Source: Asterella californica (lineage: Eukaryota > Streptophyta > Marchantiopsida > Marchantiales > Aytoniaceae). From it: a stretch of 64,000 nucleotides of DNA. The DNA is taken from NCBI GenBank assembly GCA_036924285.1, contig JAYKYS010000014.1, forward strand, positions 4,836,001 through 4,900,000, given 5' to 3'. Position numbers and translations under genes: made by a program. This document shows positions 34,601 to 43,761 of this stretch, piece by piece. The notes under the pieces are model-generated. The model made no database searches and was not told where the DNA came from. It saw nothing but the letters and a program-made list of their open reading frames with translations. Every line of letters begins with the position of its first letter. Position 1 is the stretch's first letter.

Positions 34601-35160
34601 TCACCTCCAATCCTCAGCTCCTTCAGTGTTGTTTCTGTGAACTGGTGCCCAATTCTTCTCGGTCCTCTTAGCGTCGGTTCTCGTGCAGCTTGCTCCATCT
34701 TCTGATTGTAGTCGAGTGGTAAAGGCAAAGCCACTGGTTTAACTTTCTTTGCCACTGACTTGTACTTGGTCTCCACATACATCTCTTGTCGATCTATAAA
34801 CTTATCAATTACATCATAAAGCTCCTTGGAGCTCACTCTCACCACTCTATCTACACCATCTATAGAACTTTCTACTATAGATTTCAACTCCCCTATAGCA
34901 TCTACCAAATACTGCTCTTCAAACACTCCAGATATGTATTCGTCTCCTGCTAACTCTCCACTGTCCCACAAAGACTGTTGTACACACTTCACATGTTGCC
35001 TCTCAAACCTCTTCAGATTCTCAACCTTCCTATAACACACTGATCCGCATGACGTCAATCCTAAGAAGCCAGTGGATAAAGCCTCATGCTCTACTGGATC
35101 AGGCGAGAATCCTAGCTCTACTGTACCGTTGAAGTCTCGCTCTTCAATGGTACTCTGCCA
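31654..35160 (-). CDS. pol: Element B Pol: RT, RNase H, integrase
   Basis: The frame is open from the slippery site at 35160 to 31654, about 1,168 codons, with no ATG near its start, so it is probably made by -1 frameshifting from gag-protease. RT: VPKKSGALRFIQDMQPVNKV, SGYDQFQL, LPQGATNSVAHMMN, active site FLDDVPIKG. RNase H: VDTSPIGIGWAVGQDD, RELWGVVTAMKSD, VETDCLPLLGM, NPVADMLSRAR. Integrase: zinc finger GHRGVWATFAKMKEKYWW..CIPC; DDE candidates in VVDLVTMSFG, ADRGELDAQE and GNGKSERGHP; GPY/F module RWFGPYVVLEVYD. No chromodomain is seen. The enzyme copies element RNA and integrates the DNA. No lesion was found. Confidence 0.93.
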   Translation of the reverse strand, partial: WQSTIEERDFNGTVELGFSPDPVEHEALSTGFLGLTSCGSVCYRKVENLKRFERQHVKCVQQSLWDSGELAGDEYISGVFEEQYLVDAIGELKSIVESSIDGVDRVVRVSSKELYDVIDKFIDRQEMYVETKYKSVAKKVKPVALPLPLDYNQKMEQAAREPTLRGPRRIGHQFTETTLKELRIGGDGFLTEQEKKSFKEMLSRHGKAFAFESHEVGCVDPSVVAPMVIFTIPHVPWNLRPIPVPRAHLPKLIDLLNERIRMGILEPSIAPYSSRWFTVPKKSGALRFIQDMQPVNKVTIRNMGIGPIVDEFAEAFAGRAIYSMGDLYSGYDQFQLSSESRDLTTMRTPLGLLRMCTLPQGATNSVAHMMNGMNKVLRDFIPEKTMPFLDDVPIKGCAEEEKNEVKDQRGCRKFVADHIADCDKILSRLEEVHLTLSGAKSVFGVQEVLIVGHLCGSYGRKPCPNKVDAIRRMKETCGSVTEVRRFLGACVFYHIWIPHFAHVADPLYKLLRKGQRFQWQEEQSESMRKLKDLLASPPTLRKVTYELGRSVILTVDTSPIGIGWAVGQDDENGNRYVVRFGAKVLSSRQRDYPQVKRELWGVVTAMKSDKEYLIGAPLVVETDCLPLLGMITSCTTPDIAMLRWIAYIKSLNPEFRHIAGKDNPVADMLSRARYYDEKEMIDDQEDVGTEFYSSVLATEDRSCFAAPLEFFEETMYDDEWLDLGRYLSSLERQEGWSDADFKRIRRIAYGYFLHGGHLWKRPKLQGGISQRVVCDLELQQKLIKEFHESLWAGHRGVWATFAKMKEKYWWKGMYKDVVQFVSSCIPCQMYSNVRHRDGLHPTYPLAIHYKWVVDLVTMSFGLGQMRYLVLAREDLSNQVEGRALRTKTTASVCRFLLEDVICRYGCVGKITADRGELDAQEAVEFFKRLGIKLALTTAYNPEGNGKSERGHPPIIKALVKACKGKIREWPRLLPFALWADRTTHSTVTGYMPAELILGQKPVMPIEEVVPTWNVLPWEDGRSTEDLLALRIQQLERRPEDVAKAVERLKTARERNKGRFDRTHRLRPKPVKEGDWVLVYDSSLDNQHSAIRKFSKRWFGPYVVLEVYDNATYSLRELDGAVLKIPVAGKRIKLFRRRGDDQNIAELTEDEAEDSMEVEDEFEAEAEES

Positions 35161-37490
35161 AAACCCCTAGACTCTCTAAACTCCTGAGTAATCTTAGGTA
35201 GTGGACGGTCTCTCAAGCTGTCACGATTCCTCTCATGTTCAGCAGCAACGGTCAAAAACTGAACAGCTCTTTTGCCATCTCTACTACGTATCCTAGCATA
35301 AGCTGAACCATCATCCATAACTCGTGTCTCCATTCTAACAGCAGTAATGTAAGGCTGCCCTAGAATGATAGGATAGGTTGACATGTCTTGCACAAAGAAA
35401 TTCTGAACATCACTGATGTCACCCACAGTTACCTTGATGTTGGGACAAGCACCATAGAGTTCTCCCCTCTGGTTGTTGGCAGCACGGATAAGCCATCCAT
35501 GGTCGGTGTCTATGGGCCACCTTCCACGCTTGTACAACTCCTTAGACATCAGATTAATCTCTGAGCCGTGATCAATCAATGCCACCACAGGTTCCTCTAG
35601 ATCTCCCAACTTCACCAAGGTCTCAGTGGTTGCTCTTGCCCAATGGTTGTGAGAGTAATGGCTCTTCTGCGATGCTTCCACCTCATCTTCAAACCTCACG
35701 TGCTGATCTGATCTCCTCTCTGATACTTGAGAGCAGTAACCAGCAATCTCATCTTCCTCATCCTCCGACAGTTTGGTCCCTAGAGCGTTAAGCGTAGCTG
35801 CTTCACCCAAGATCTGACGTTTCCTCTTGATGATATCTATGATAACCTCATGGAACTCACGCTTTGCTATCCCAAGAATCTCACCCAAGGTAAACTCAAC
35901 CTTCCCATTCAAGATACGATTCTCTAACACCTGCTTCAGGTCTGTAGCAATCTCAATATCAGACTGAAGTTTGTATGCAGGCATCTTACCCTTCTCCTTG
36001 CTTCTCTCCTTCTCCTTTGGTGTTGTAGGTGGTAGATCCTCCATAGTCTCTTCCCGAGTAGGTGTTGTCTCCTGCCTTGCCTCTGGTCTAGCCCTTTCAC
36101 TCCTTGTAGCAGGTCGTTTGGCTGTAGAAGCCTCACCTGCATCCTCCCTCCTGCGTTTTTCTTCTAGTACAGCTTCATGCTGACTTCTTGCAACATAAGC
36201 ATGCACTAACATAGTATCCACAGGGTCATTCCATCCTGTAGTTTCTCTAATTGAGTTGCCAACCCTTCGTAGCACATCCTTGTCTAGCTCTGTTCTAGCT
36301 ACGGACCGCACTACATCTGACCACAACCCAGTAGTCCCTTTCTCTCTCTCCATCTCCACTTTCACTCCACAGGTAGCAGCATTCACAAGAGAAACAGCAT
36401 GTGATGCTGATATCTCATTCACAAGTCTCTTCATACCACCCTTGCCAAAGTTGGTTCCCAACATCATCCCAGTCTCTCTCAAATGGATCTTACCATCTTT
36501 GAAGAAGATCAGATCCTTCCTCAATGCATCTGAAAACTCCCCACAATCTCTCCTTACATGGTCTAGGCTATCACACCATATACAACGATGAACAAAGCCT
36601 TCTCTCATCTGAGGTCTCTGCATAGCAGGCTGTACATTCTGCTCCTTCTCTTCTAACCTAGTGAGCTTAAGCTTAAGCTCCTTCATACCCTTAATCAACT
36701 CATCAAGCGGTGAGTCTTCCTCTCTAGCAATTACCAAAGCAGGCTTAGTAGGCAACTGCTTGACAGGAATTATCAGAGGTGCTGCTTCACTTACCACCAC
36801 CTTGTCCCTTCTTCTCTGTCTCTTGGCCAGCAAAGAAACAGCCTCTTCAACCTCCTTCCAGTCAGTCTTCAATCCTCTCTCCTCACTCTTGTCTTCCAGC
36901 AACAGCTCAAGCTTCTCCTGAATAGTCACGTCCGCTGCTTGTAGGAAAAGGTCGGTCTTCTCAACCTCTAGTGTAAGCTTCTCTGTCCTAGAAAGCTGAG
37001 CATATTGACGATCAAACTCCCTTAACAACTCATTTACAAACAAACCTTTGTTAGGTTTCACCACCCACTCCAAGAATGTTCTCTTGGTCACCCTCTCTGA
37101 ATCTTCAGTGTAATACTCCTCCTTCAAAGCGCGCATAAAGCTCTCCCAACTCTGTCCTTGCTGCTGCTTGAGCTCCTTCACACGCCCACGAATCTCAGGA
37201 ACAACAGCAAGCTCAAAGTTCTCCACCATCTCCTTCTCAGGTACCTTGTTCACCTCCATCTCCCTGGCATAGTATCGCACATACTTGGAAATATCTGTAC
37301 CCTTGAACTGGTCCATCTGGTGCACCACAGATTGCAACGCCTTGGTTGCTAACACCTCCTTCCTCTCGGTGCTCTGCTGCTGCTGCATGAACATGTGAAA
37401 AGCTTGGAACATCTTCATCGTAGCAGCATCCAACTGAGCAGGTTGCTGAGCAACAGCAGCACCTCCACTTGATGATCCTTGGTTGGCCAT
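35118..37490 (-). CDS. gag: Element B Gag-protease
   Basis: 790 codons from ATG 37490 (MANQGSSSGGAAVAQQ). A helical capsid-like region spans about residues 45-250 (YVRYYAREMEVNKVPEKEMV, DSERVTKRTFLEWVV), then a linker, the knuckle CIWCDSLDHVRRDC (CX2CX4HX4C), a Lys/Glu-rich spacer, LGEILGIAKREFHEVIIDI, and a retropepsin-like domain near residues 640-740 with ALIDHGSEINLM and YPIILGQPYITA. The active-site triplet is DHG where DTG/DSG is normal. The frame ends 42 bases beyond the slippery heptamer. Gag makes the particle; the protease would mature it. Confidence 0.93.
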   Translation of the reverse strand: MANQGSSSGGAAVAQQPAQLDAATMKMFQAFHMFMQQQQSTERKEVLATKALQSVVHQMDQFKGTDISKYVRYYAREMEVNKVPEKEMVENFELAVVPEIRGRVKELKQQQGQSWESFMRALKEEYYTEDSERVTKRTFLEWVVKPNKGLFVNELLREFDRQYAQLSRTEKLTLEVEKTDLFLQAADVTIQEKLELLLEDKSEERGLKTDWKEVEEAVSLLAKRQRRRDKVVVSEAAPLIIPVKQLPTKPALVIAREEDSPLDELIKGMKELKLKLTRLEEKEQNVQPAMQRPQMREGFVHRCIWCDSLDHVRRDCGEFSDALRKDLIFFKDGKIHLRETGMMLGTNFGKGGMKRLVNEISASHAVSLVNAATCGVKVEMEREKGTTGLWSDVVRSVARTELDKDVLRRVGNSIRETTGWNDPVDTMLVHAYVARSQHEAVLEEKRRREDAGEASTAKRPATRSERARPEARQETTPTREETMEDLPPTTPKEKERSKEKGKMPAYKLQSDIEIATDLKQVLENRILNGKVEFTLGEILGIAKREFHEVIIDIIKRKRQILGEAATLNALGTKLSEDEEDEIAGYCSQVSERRSDQHVRFEDEVEASQKSHYSHNHWARATTETLVKLGDLEEPVVALIDHGSEINLMSKELYKRGRWPIDTDHGWLIRAANNQRGELYGACPNIKVTVGDISDVQNFFVQDMSTYPIILGQPYITAVRMETRVMDDGSAYARIRSRDGKRAVQFLTVAAEHERNRDSLRDRPLPKITQEFRESRGFGRVPLKSETSTVQ
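35160..35166 (-). promoter_or_regulatory. Candidate -1 frameshift site GGGTTTT
   Basis: In the gag-protease frame the sequence reads AGG GGT TTT GGC, so the heptamer G GGT TTT fits the X-XXY-YYZ rule exactly. In the -1 frame the codons from this point are open into RT with no stop, and the pol frame contains no early ATG. The gag stop (35118-35120) follows 13 codons later. A downstream stimulating structure was not folded. Confidence 0.65.
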
Positions 37491-37537
37491 GATATCTGAT
37501 CCTGTAACACTCTCAAGAAAACTCCCACCCTAGGTGT

Positions 37538-37555
37538 TTCACGTCGAGTTCACCA
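37538..37555 (-). other. Element B primer-binding site, tRNA-Trp type
   Basis: The minus strand has TGGTGAACTCGACGTGAA, starting 11 bases after the 5' LTR. As I recall the plant tRNA-Trp 3' end (TTCACGTCGGGTTCACCA), 17 of 18 positions pair. Element C has the same site at 40590-40607. Confidence 0.7.
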
Positions 37556-37566
37556 AAAAGAGAGTA

Positions 37567-38939
37567 TGTCGGAGTGTGATCCGTCTACCTAGGAAAGCGC
37601 CGGGCTTCTGGCTGTGGTTGTTTACTCAAGAGGTTGGCTTTCAGGTCACAACAGGAGCTATAAACACTCACACAGGAGTGTAGGATCCTCTGATATGCTC
37701 AAAAAGCGAAATCTAGGTCTCACTGGTAGTAATAGGCTTAGGCGGTGAACTTTGACACACAAGGAGAGGAAAACTATGAAGGTTTAGACTTCTAAACTTC
37801 CCCTACATGCAAATGAGGCACTACTGAACACACACACGAAGTTTCAGCCTGAGATTGAATTCTAGCACAGAGATATGAACAGAAAAGTTCTGAATAAGAG
37901 AATTATGGCAATTTCTGGTACCTAGACAGCTATTCAGACATAGAACAGAGAATTGGCTCGATGAACTTCAAATCTTCTCACAGTATTTGAAGTCTACAGG
38001 ATGATGAACATCCCTGTGAAGTTGGGACTCCTGAATGTTTGTAGAACTCCAGATCTCCTTCTCTAAAGTCGCTGCTCTAGATTAAGAGCTTTTCAGACCC
38101 CCTCTGCTTCAGCGGCCGCCCTGAATTACTCAATTAATCAAATGATTCGAAACTTTTTGGACAGTCGTAGCCCTCCTGACAGTGAACGCAACCACGAAGT
38201 TTTGAAGTGATTTCCTCAATTCTGCTGCAATTGGCACCGAAAACCCCAAAATCAACAAAAGTGACGCAGTTTTGGCACAATCCGAACTTCAATTGGGCAT
38301 AACTCCTTGTTTATTGATCCAAATCGAGCAAAAATTTCACTGACAGTGCTTGGCACGACGAGCTCTCTCTTCCTGTGTTCTCAGATTTTGAAGATACCTC
38401 ACCAATTGCTCGAACTCTCCTCTAGAGCTCTGTTTCTAAACTTAGAGTTTTACAAAAGACAAAAATGGACCAATGGGAGTTCATAGCTCCACTTGACTGT
38501 CCTTTTGTGCCTTAAACTACCTGGTAACTTATCTACACTCATAAGCTACCACGTCAAGCCCCCTAGAGTGCCAGCGTAAAACTTAAACTACCTAAAATGA
38601 CACATAGCCCCGAAAAATAACTTAAATTAGCTAGAAAGCGTGCATGGGCGACAAGTAAGTACAACCCATGAGCTCAAACCCCTATCAGCATGGAAACCCT
38701 AAGTTATGTACATTGAACGTCATAGACAAGTAAGAAGTCACCTGCACAAGCGCACAAATGCTTGAACAAGATAACTAACATACTATCAGCCTACTAGGAC
38801 TCAAAATAGTGTTAACACCATATGCAAAGGTGTCAAACATATACATAAAGGACTAGAAGTAATATGAGCTAACTTCTAGAACTACCAAACCTAAGCGTCG
38901 GAGTAGAAGTCAAGCATGTAGCCGCCAAATGGTGCGACA
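37567..38939 (-). repeat. Element B 5' LTR
   Basis: 1,373 bases, the same length and apparently the same sequence as 30233-31605. It lies upstream of the primer site and gag on the minus strand and should hold the promoter. I did not find a convincing TATA box. Confidence 0.95.
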
Positions 38940-39295
38940 ACGTTGCCAAGGAAGCTTCTCAACTGTGTCAGGTTAGCAGGTGGGTGGAGTTTCATGATGA
39001 CTTCCATCTTAGCACAGTCGACTTCTATACCTCTTCCGGAAATCCTATGTCTTAGCAAGATCCCCTCTGACATACCAAAGAAGCATTTCTCAGGGTGAAG
39101 TGCCAAACGATGTTCTCTACACTTCAGAAAACACTTCCTCAGAAATATCAAGTGGTCTTCTCTCGATCCAAACACACAGAAATCATCCAAGAAAATCTCC
39201 ATAAAGGTGCGAAGATACTCCTTGAAGATTGTAATCATCAACCTCTGGAACGTGGCGGGTGCGTTGCATAAACCAAACGGCATTTGATTGTACGC
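38940..39295 (-). pseudogene. pol: A2 reverse transcriptase fragment
   Basis: Between elements B and C the minus strand encodes NQMPFGLCNAPATFQRLM, then the RT active site EIFLDDFCVFGS, HPEKCFFGMSEGILLRHRIS and the thumb region ending LTQLRSFLGNV at the B junction. It matches A1 at 58530-58880, with ILLR in place of ILLG. Upstream RT and protease were lost when element C inserted or recombined at 39296. The two RT catalytic Asp residues are present, but the enzyme is split. Confidence 0.9.
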
Positions 39296-40578
39296 TGTTG
39301 CGCTACTTGGCGGCTACATGTTATATTTCTACCCCGACGCTTGAGTTTAGTAGTTCTAGAAGTTAGCTTATATTACTTCTAGTCGTTTATGTATATGTTT
39401 GACACCTTTGCATACGGTGTTAACACTAGTTTGAGTCTTAGTAGGTTGATTACCATGTTGATAGGGCTTAAGCTCATGGGTTGTATTTGCGTGTCGCCCA
39501 TGCACGCTTTCTAGCTGATTTAAGTTATTTTTCGGGGTAGCGTGTCGTTTTAAGTAATTTAAGTTTTACGCTGGCACTCTAGGGGGCTTGACGTGGTAGC
39601 CTATGAGTAAAACTAAGTTGCCACGTGGTTTAGGGTACTAAAGGACAACCAAGTGGAGCTATGAACTCCCATTGGTCCGTTTTTGTCTTTTGTTAAACTC
39701 TAAATTTAGAAACAGAGCTCTAGAGTGGAGTTCGAGCATTTAGTGAGGGATCTTCGAAATCTGAGAGCACAGGGAGAGAGGTCTCGTCATGCCAAGCACT
39801 TCCAGTGAAAATTTCGATCGATTTGAGTCAATAAAGACGGAGTTATGAGCAATTGAAGTTCGGATTGTGCTAGAATTGAATCATTTTGGTTGGATTTAGG
39901 GTTTTCAGTGTCACTCGCAGCAGATTTGAGGAAATTGCTTCAAAACTTCGAGGTTGTGTTCTCCGCCAGCAGGGCTACGATTTCACAAAAAGTTTCATAT
40001 CGATTGAGCAACTGAGTAATTCAGGGCGGCCGCTGAAGCTGAGGGGGTCTGAAAAGCTCTTAATCTAGAGCAGCGACTTCAGAGGAGGAGATCTACAGTT
40101 CTGTGTACATTCAGGAGTCCCAACTTCACAGGGATGTTCAGCACCCTGTAGACTGCAAATCCTGTAAGAAACTTTGAAATTGATCGAGCCAAACTCCTGT
40201 TATAGGTTGAAATAGCCAGCTAGGTACCAGAAATTGCCGTAGTTTTCTTGCTCAAAACTTTTCTGTTCATATCTCCGTGTCAGAATTTGATCTCAGGCTG
40301 AAATTTCGTCTGTGAGTTCAGTAGTACCTCATTGGCATGTAGGGGAAGTTTAGAGGTCTAAACCTTCATAGTTTTCCTCTCCGTGAGTGTCAAAGTTCAC
40401 CGCCAAATCCTATTACTACTAGTGAGACCTAGATTTCGCTTTTTGAGCATATTAGAAGATCCTACACTCCTGTGTGAGTGTTTATAGCTCCTGTTGTGAC
40501 TTGAAAGCCAACCTCTTGAGTAAACAACCACAGCCAGAAGCCCGGCGCTTTCCTAGGTAGACGGATTACACTCCGACA
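39296..40578 (+). repeat. Element C 5' LTR
   Basis: 1,283 bases from TGTTGCGCTACTTGGCGG to GGATTACACTCCGACA. It is homologous over its length to the B LTR in inverse orientation (B begins TGTCGCACCATTTGGCGG in element sense), with many substitutions and small deletions, so C belongs to a sister lineage or an older copy. Confidence 0.9.
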
Positions 40579-40589
40579 TACTCTCCTTT

Positions 40590-40607
40590 TGGTGAACTCG
40601 ACGTGAA
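40590..40607 (+). other. Element C primer-binding site, tRNA-Trp type
   Basis: TGGTGAACTCGACGTGAA, identical to that of element B, starts 11 bases after the LTR end. Confidence 0.7.
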
Positions 40608-40654
40608 ACACCTAGGGTGGGAGTTTTCTTGAGAGTGTTACAGGATCAGATATC

Positions 40655-42161
40655 ATGGCCAACCAAGGATCATCAAGTGGAGGTGCTACTGCTGCTCAGC
40701 AACCTGTTCAGCTTGATGCTGCTACGATGAAGATGTTCCAAGCTTTTTCCATGTTTATGCAGCAGCAGTAGAGCACAGAGAGGAAGGAGGTATTAGCAAC
40801 CAAGGCGTTGCAATCTGTGGTGCATCAGATGGATCAGTTCAAGGGGACAGATATTTCCAAGTATGTGCGATACTATGCTAGGGAGATGGAGGTGAACAAG
40901 GTACTTGAGAAGGAGATGGTGGAGAACTTTGAACTTGCTGTTGTCCCTGAGATTCGTGGGCGTGTGAAGGAGCTCAAGCAGCAGCAAGGACAGAGTTGGG
41001 AGAGCTTTATGCGAGCTCTGAAGGAGGAGTACTACACTGAAGATTCAGAGAGGGTGACCAAGAGAACGTTCTTGGAGTGGGTGGTGAAGCCTAACAAAGG
41101 TTTGTCTGTAAATGAGCTGTTAAGGGAGTTTGATCGCCAGTATGCTCAGCTTTCTAGGACAAAGAAGCTTACACTAGAGGTGGAGAAGACGGAGGTTTTC
41201 CTACAAGCAGCGGACGTGACTATTCAAGAGAAGCTTGAGCTGTTGCTGGAAGACAAGAGTGAGGAGAGAGGATTGAAGACTGATTGGAAGGAGGTTGAAG
41301 AGGCTGTTTCTTTGCTGACCAAGAGACAGAGAAGAAGGGACAAGGTGGTGGTAAGTGAAGCAGCACCTCTGATAATTCCTGTCAAGCAGTTGCCTACTAA
41401 GCCTGCTTTGGTAATTGCTAGAGAGGAAGACTCACCGCTTGATGAGTTGATTAAGAGTATGAAGGAGCTTAAGCTTAAGCTCACTAGGTTAGAAGAGAAG
41501 GAGCAGAATGTACAGCCTGCTATGCAGAGACCTCAGATGAGAGAAGGCTTTGTTCATCGTTGTATATGGTGTGATAGCCTAGACCATGTAAGAAGAGATT
41601 GTGGGGAGTTCTCAGATGCATTGAGGAAGGATCTTATCTTCTTCAAAGATGGTAAGATCCATTTGAGAGAGACTGGGATGATGTTGGGAACCAACTTTGG
41701 CAAGGGTGGTATGAAGAGACTTGTGAATGAGATATCAGCATCACATGCTATTTCTCTTGTGAATGCTGCTACCTGTGGAGTGAAAGTGGAGATGGAGAGA
41801 GAGAAAGGGACTACTGGGTTGTGGTCGGATGTAGTGCGGTCCGTAGCTAGAACAGAGCTAGATAAGGATGTGCTACGAAGGGTTGGCAACTCAATTCGAG
41901 AGACTACAGGATGGAATGACCTTGTGGATACTATGTCAGTACATGCTTATGTTGCATGAAGTCATCATGAAGCTGTACTAGAAGAAAAACGTAGGAGGGA
42001 GGATGCAGGTGAGGCTTCTACAGCCAAACGGCCTGCTACAAGGAGTGAAAGGGCTAGACCAGAGGCAAGGCAGGAGACAACACCTACTCGGGAGGAAACT
42101 ATGGAGGATCTACCACCTACAACACCAAAGGAGAAAGAGAGAAGCAAGGAGAAGGGTAAGA
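40655..42161 (+). pseudogene. gag: Element C Gag, truncated, with two stops
   Basis: Gag starts at ATG 40655 (MANQGSSSGGATAAQQ). Stops occur at 40769-40771 (TAG in a run of CAG codons, after FMQQQ) and at 41957-41959 (TGA where B has an Arg codon in VARSQHEA). Between them are the capsid-like region and the knuckle CIWCDSLDHVRRDC, almost the same as in B. The frame continues after the second stop to about 42161, where it joins inverted family A sequence. The protease is missing. It cannot act without a helper element. Confidence 0.9.
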
Positions 42162-42273
42162 TGGTGTCTCAGGGTTATCCGCTGCTCCCTAGAAGCGGTT
42201 CGCTAGGGTGAGTTAACCCACTCAGGATCTTTACCCGTGCGTCTTCTGCTTCTTTCTCCGGTCGGAGGCATCC
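42162..42273 (-). pseudogene. gag: A2 Gag start, truncated
   Basis: The minus strand has the gag ATG at 42273 (MPPTGERSRRR), matching A1 at 20868. Two extra bases (GC) near 42240 relative to A1 shift the frame after about 11 codons. Element C cuts it at about 42162. Bases 42274-42615 are the A2 leader, with no feature besides homology to 20524-20867. Confidence 0.85.
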
Positions 42274-42615
42274 ACCAGAGTACTGAGAACAGATGTCTCT
42301 ATCCTTCTACTACTAGATCTGGTAGACCAAATGACTGAACAACCGATCACAAGTTCAGAACGTCTTCTTCTCATGCTTCTGGTTGCACTCACTGCAATCT
42401 TCCGAGATCGAGTCTTCCAAGGAGTTCTTGGAAGCAGGGAAGCGGCTTCTTCCAACTTTCCCTGAGGTATCTTATCAGCTTCTGGTTGCGGTTTCCGTCT
42501 TCTAGCAAGATAGAGTCCCACAACACATTCAACTACAATCGAAGTTAGTTCGAAACGAACCTAACTAATGGCACGCAGATCCAGGAAGCTTAGAACAAAA
42601 GTTACTAAGATGAAA

Positions 42616-42633
42616 TCCTCGGCAGCGGCGCCA
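42616..42633 (-). other. A2 primer-binding site, tRNA-Asp type
   Basis: On the minus strand TGGCGCCGCTGCCGAGGA starts 19 bases after the 5' LTR. It differs from A1's site by one base (CCGAGGA against CCGGGGA). Confidence 0.85.
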
Positions 42634-42943
42634 AAAATGGTTCCTCACTATATGTAGTGACGTAGGATTTCTCCTTTTGCCCATTTAGTATACAAGATAT
42701 CGTTCCCACAGAGGATTTGCACAAGTAACGCTGCTCTAAGTTCTAAGATCTGTTCAAACACACAAACACACGGGTTTTGCCTAGAAACCCCGTCTTCTCA
42801 CAAAACCACACAAAACAACACGTCTTCCAGACACGCCAAATGGTGCTCTGAAACTAAACAAACAACTACCAGTTACAATATCATACAACTATTCACAGAG
42901 AAGCTCGGGAAGACGATCTTCCTGCTTCCAGGTTGCTTCTTCC

Positions 42944-42947
42944 GGTC
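42944..42947. repeat. Target-site duplication of element D (GGTC)
   Basis: GGTC flanks D at 42944-42947 and 50576-50579. Joining the flanks restores TTCCGGTCTTCTCGATACC, as in the A2 3' LTR near 22555. The duplication is 4 bases. Confidence 0.92.
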
Positions 42948-43746
42948 TGTAAGCCGGCCTGTCTCTCACCCAGGGGTACCTCAGATGACTAGGATTACTA
43001 GTGCACCCTAATTACAAAGATGTAAGTACACCCATGCTCACTTCACTCAACTCTCTGACCCGTATGGTCACATCAGTCCCTCTAATAGCGTTCCTGCACA
43101 CAAGTTCTAATCCCGCTCTCAACATTACATCGCAAAATACTCAAGGACTCCCAAGGTCTCCAATGCTCACTTTACTTACAGTCAGGAAAATGAGAGTGTC
43201 TTCCACCTTCTCAACTCCTCCTTATATACTCTACAACTTCTTACCGTGGTAACTTTCACTAAGTTAAGTTACCTCATGGTAAGTGCGCAATCCAAAATAG
43301 TAAAACTCTAAAGGCTACTAACACTTTAAGAATAGCACACACATTACTTGTTTTACTTTACAAAAGTAAGAGATTCTCTTACTTTAGCTTTTGTAAAGTG
43401 TTAACTTTCCACGCTATCCAATCGGAAGACGACAACACACTAATACGTCTTTTGAGGAGCATCTTTAGATCTTTGTGCATGACTTTTCATCATGCATCCA
43501 ATCAGTGATGGTCAACAAAGTTACATACTTTTGGAAAGCATATTTAGAGCTCCGCACTTGTCCTATAGTGCCATAGTGGAACCTCTAATAGTTTCCTCAA
43601 CTTAGTTATAACTATCTCAGCTAGTTATGACTACTTTTGATCACTCTAAATTTAGATCTTCAAACTAGAATAACCTTTAAGATAGTCACACCTAATGAAA
43701 TGTATATAAGCATACACACAAATAATGAGATACTTGTGGTGTGACA
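42948..43746 (-). repeat. Element D 3' LTR
   Basis: 799 bases, + strand ends TGTAAGCCGGCC and GTGGTGTGACA. It differs from 49777-50575 at about 2 positions (for example AAGTTAAGTTACC against AAGTTACGTTACC). No gene is seen in it. Confidence 0.94.
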
Positions 43747-43761
43747 TTTACCCCCAGACTT
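43747..43761 (-). other. Element D polypurine tract
   Basis: The minus strand reads AAGTCTGGGGGTAAA directly before the 3' LTR, overlapping the pol stop region at 43760. Confidence 0.85.

Larger units (their letters stand above)
30233..38939 (-). mobile_element. Element B: complete, young Ty3/gypsy element
   Basis: B is 8,707 bases with two 1,373-base LTRs that look identical, a tRNA-Trp-type primer site (37538-37555), gag-protease (35118-37490), pol (31654-35160, via a -1 shift) and a polypurine tract (31606-31622). It interrupts A2 pol. All expected domains are present and open, and the LTRs have not diverged, so it is the best candidate in the window for a recently active autonomous element. 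Its proteins are related to those of F and C. Confidence 0.95.
39296..42161 (+). mobile_element. Element C: truncated relative of B
   Basis: C lies on the + strand: LTR 39296-40578, primer site 40590-40607, and gag to about 42161, where it stops within gag and is joined to inverted A2 gag sequence. Its proteins are nearly those of B (the gag fragment is almost identical), but the LTR is about 90 bases shorter and more diverged. There is no 3' half, no second LTR and no duplication, so a deletion removed the end of C together with A2 gag-to-RT sequence. C and B lie in opposite orientation 356 bases apart. Confidence 0.9.
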
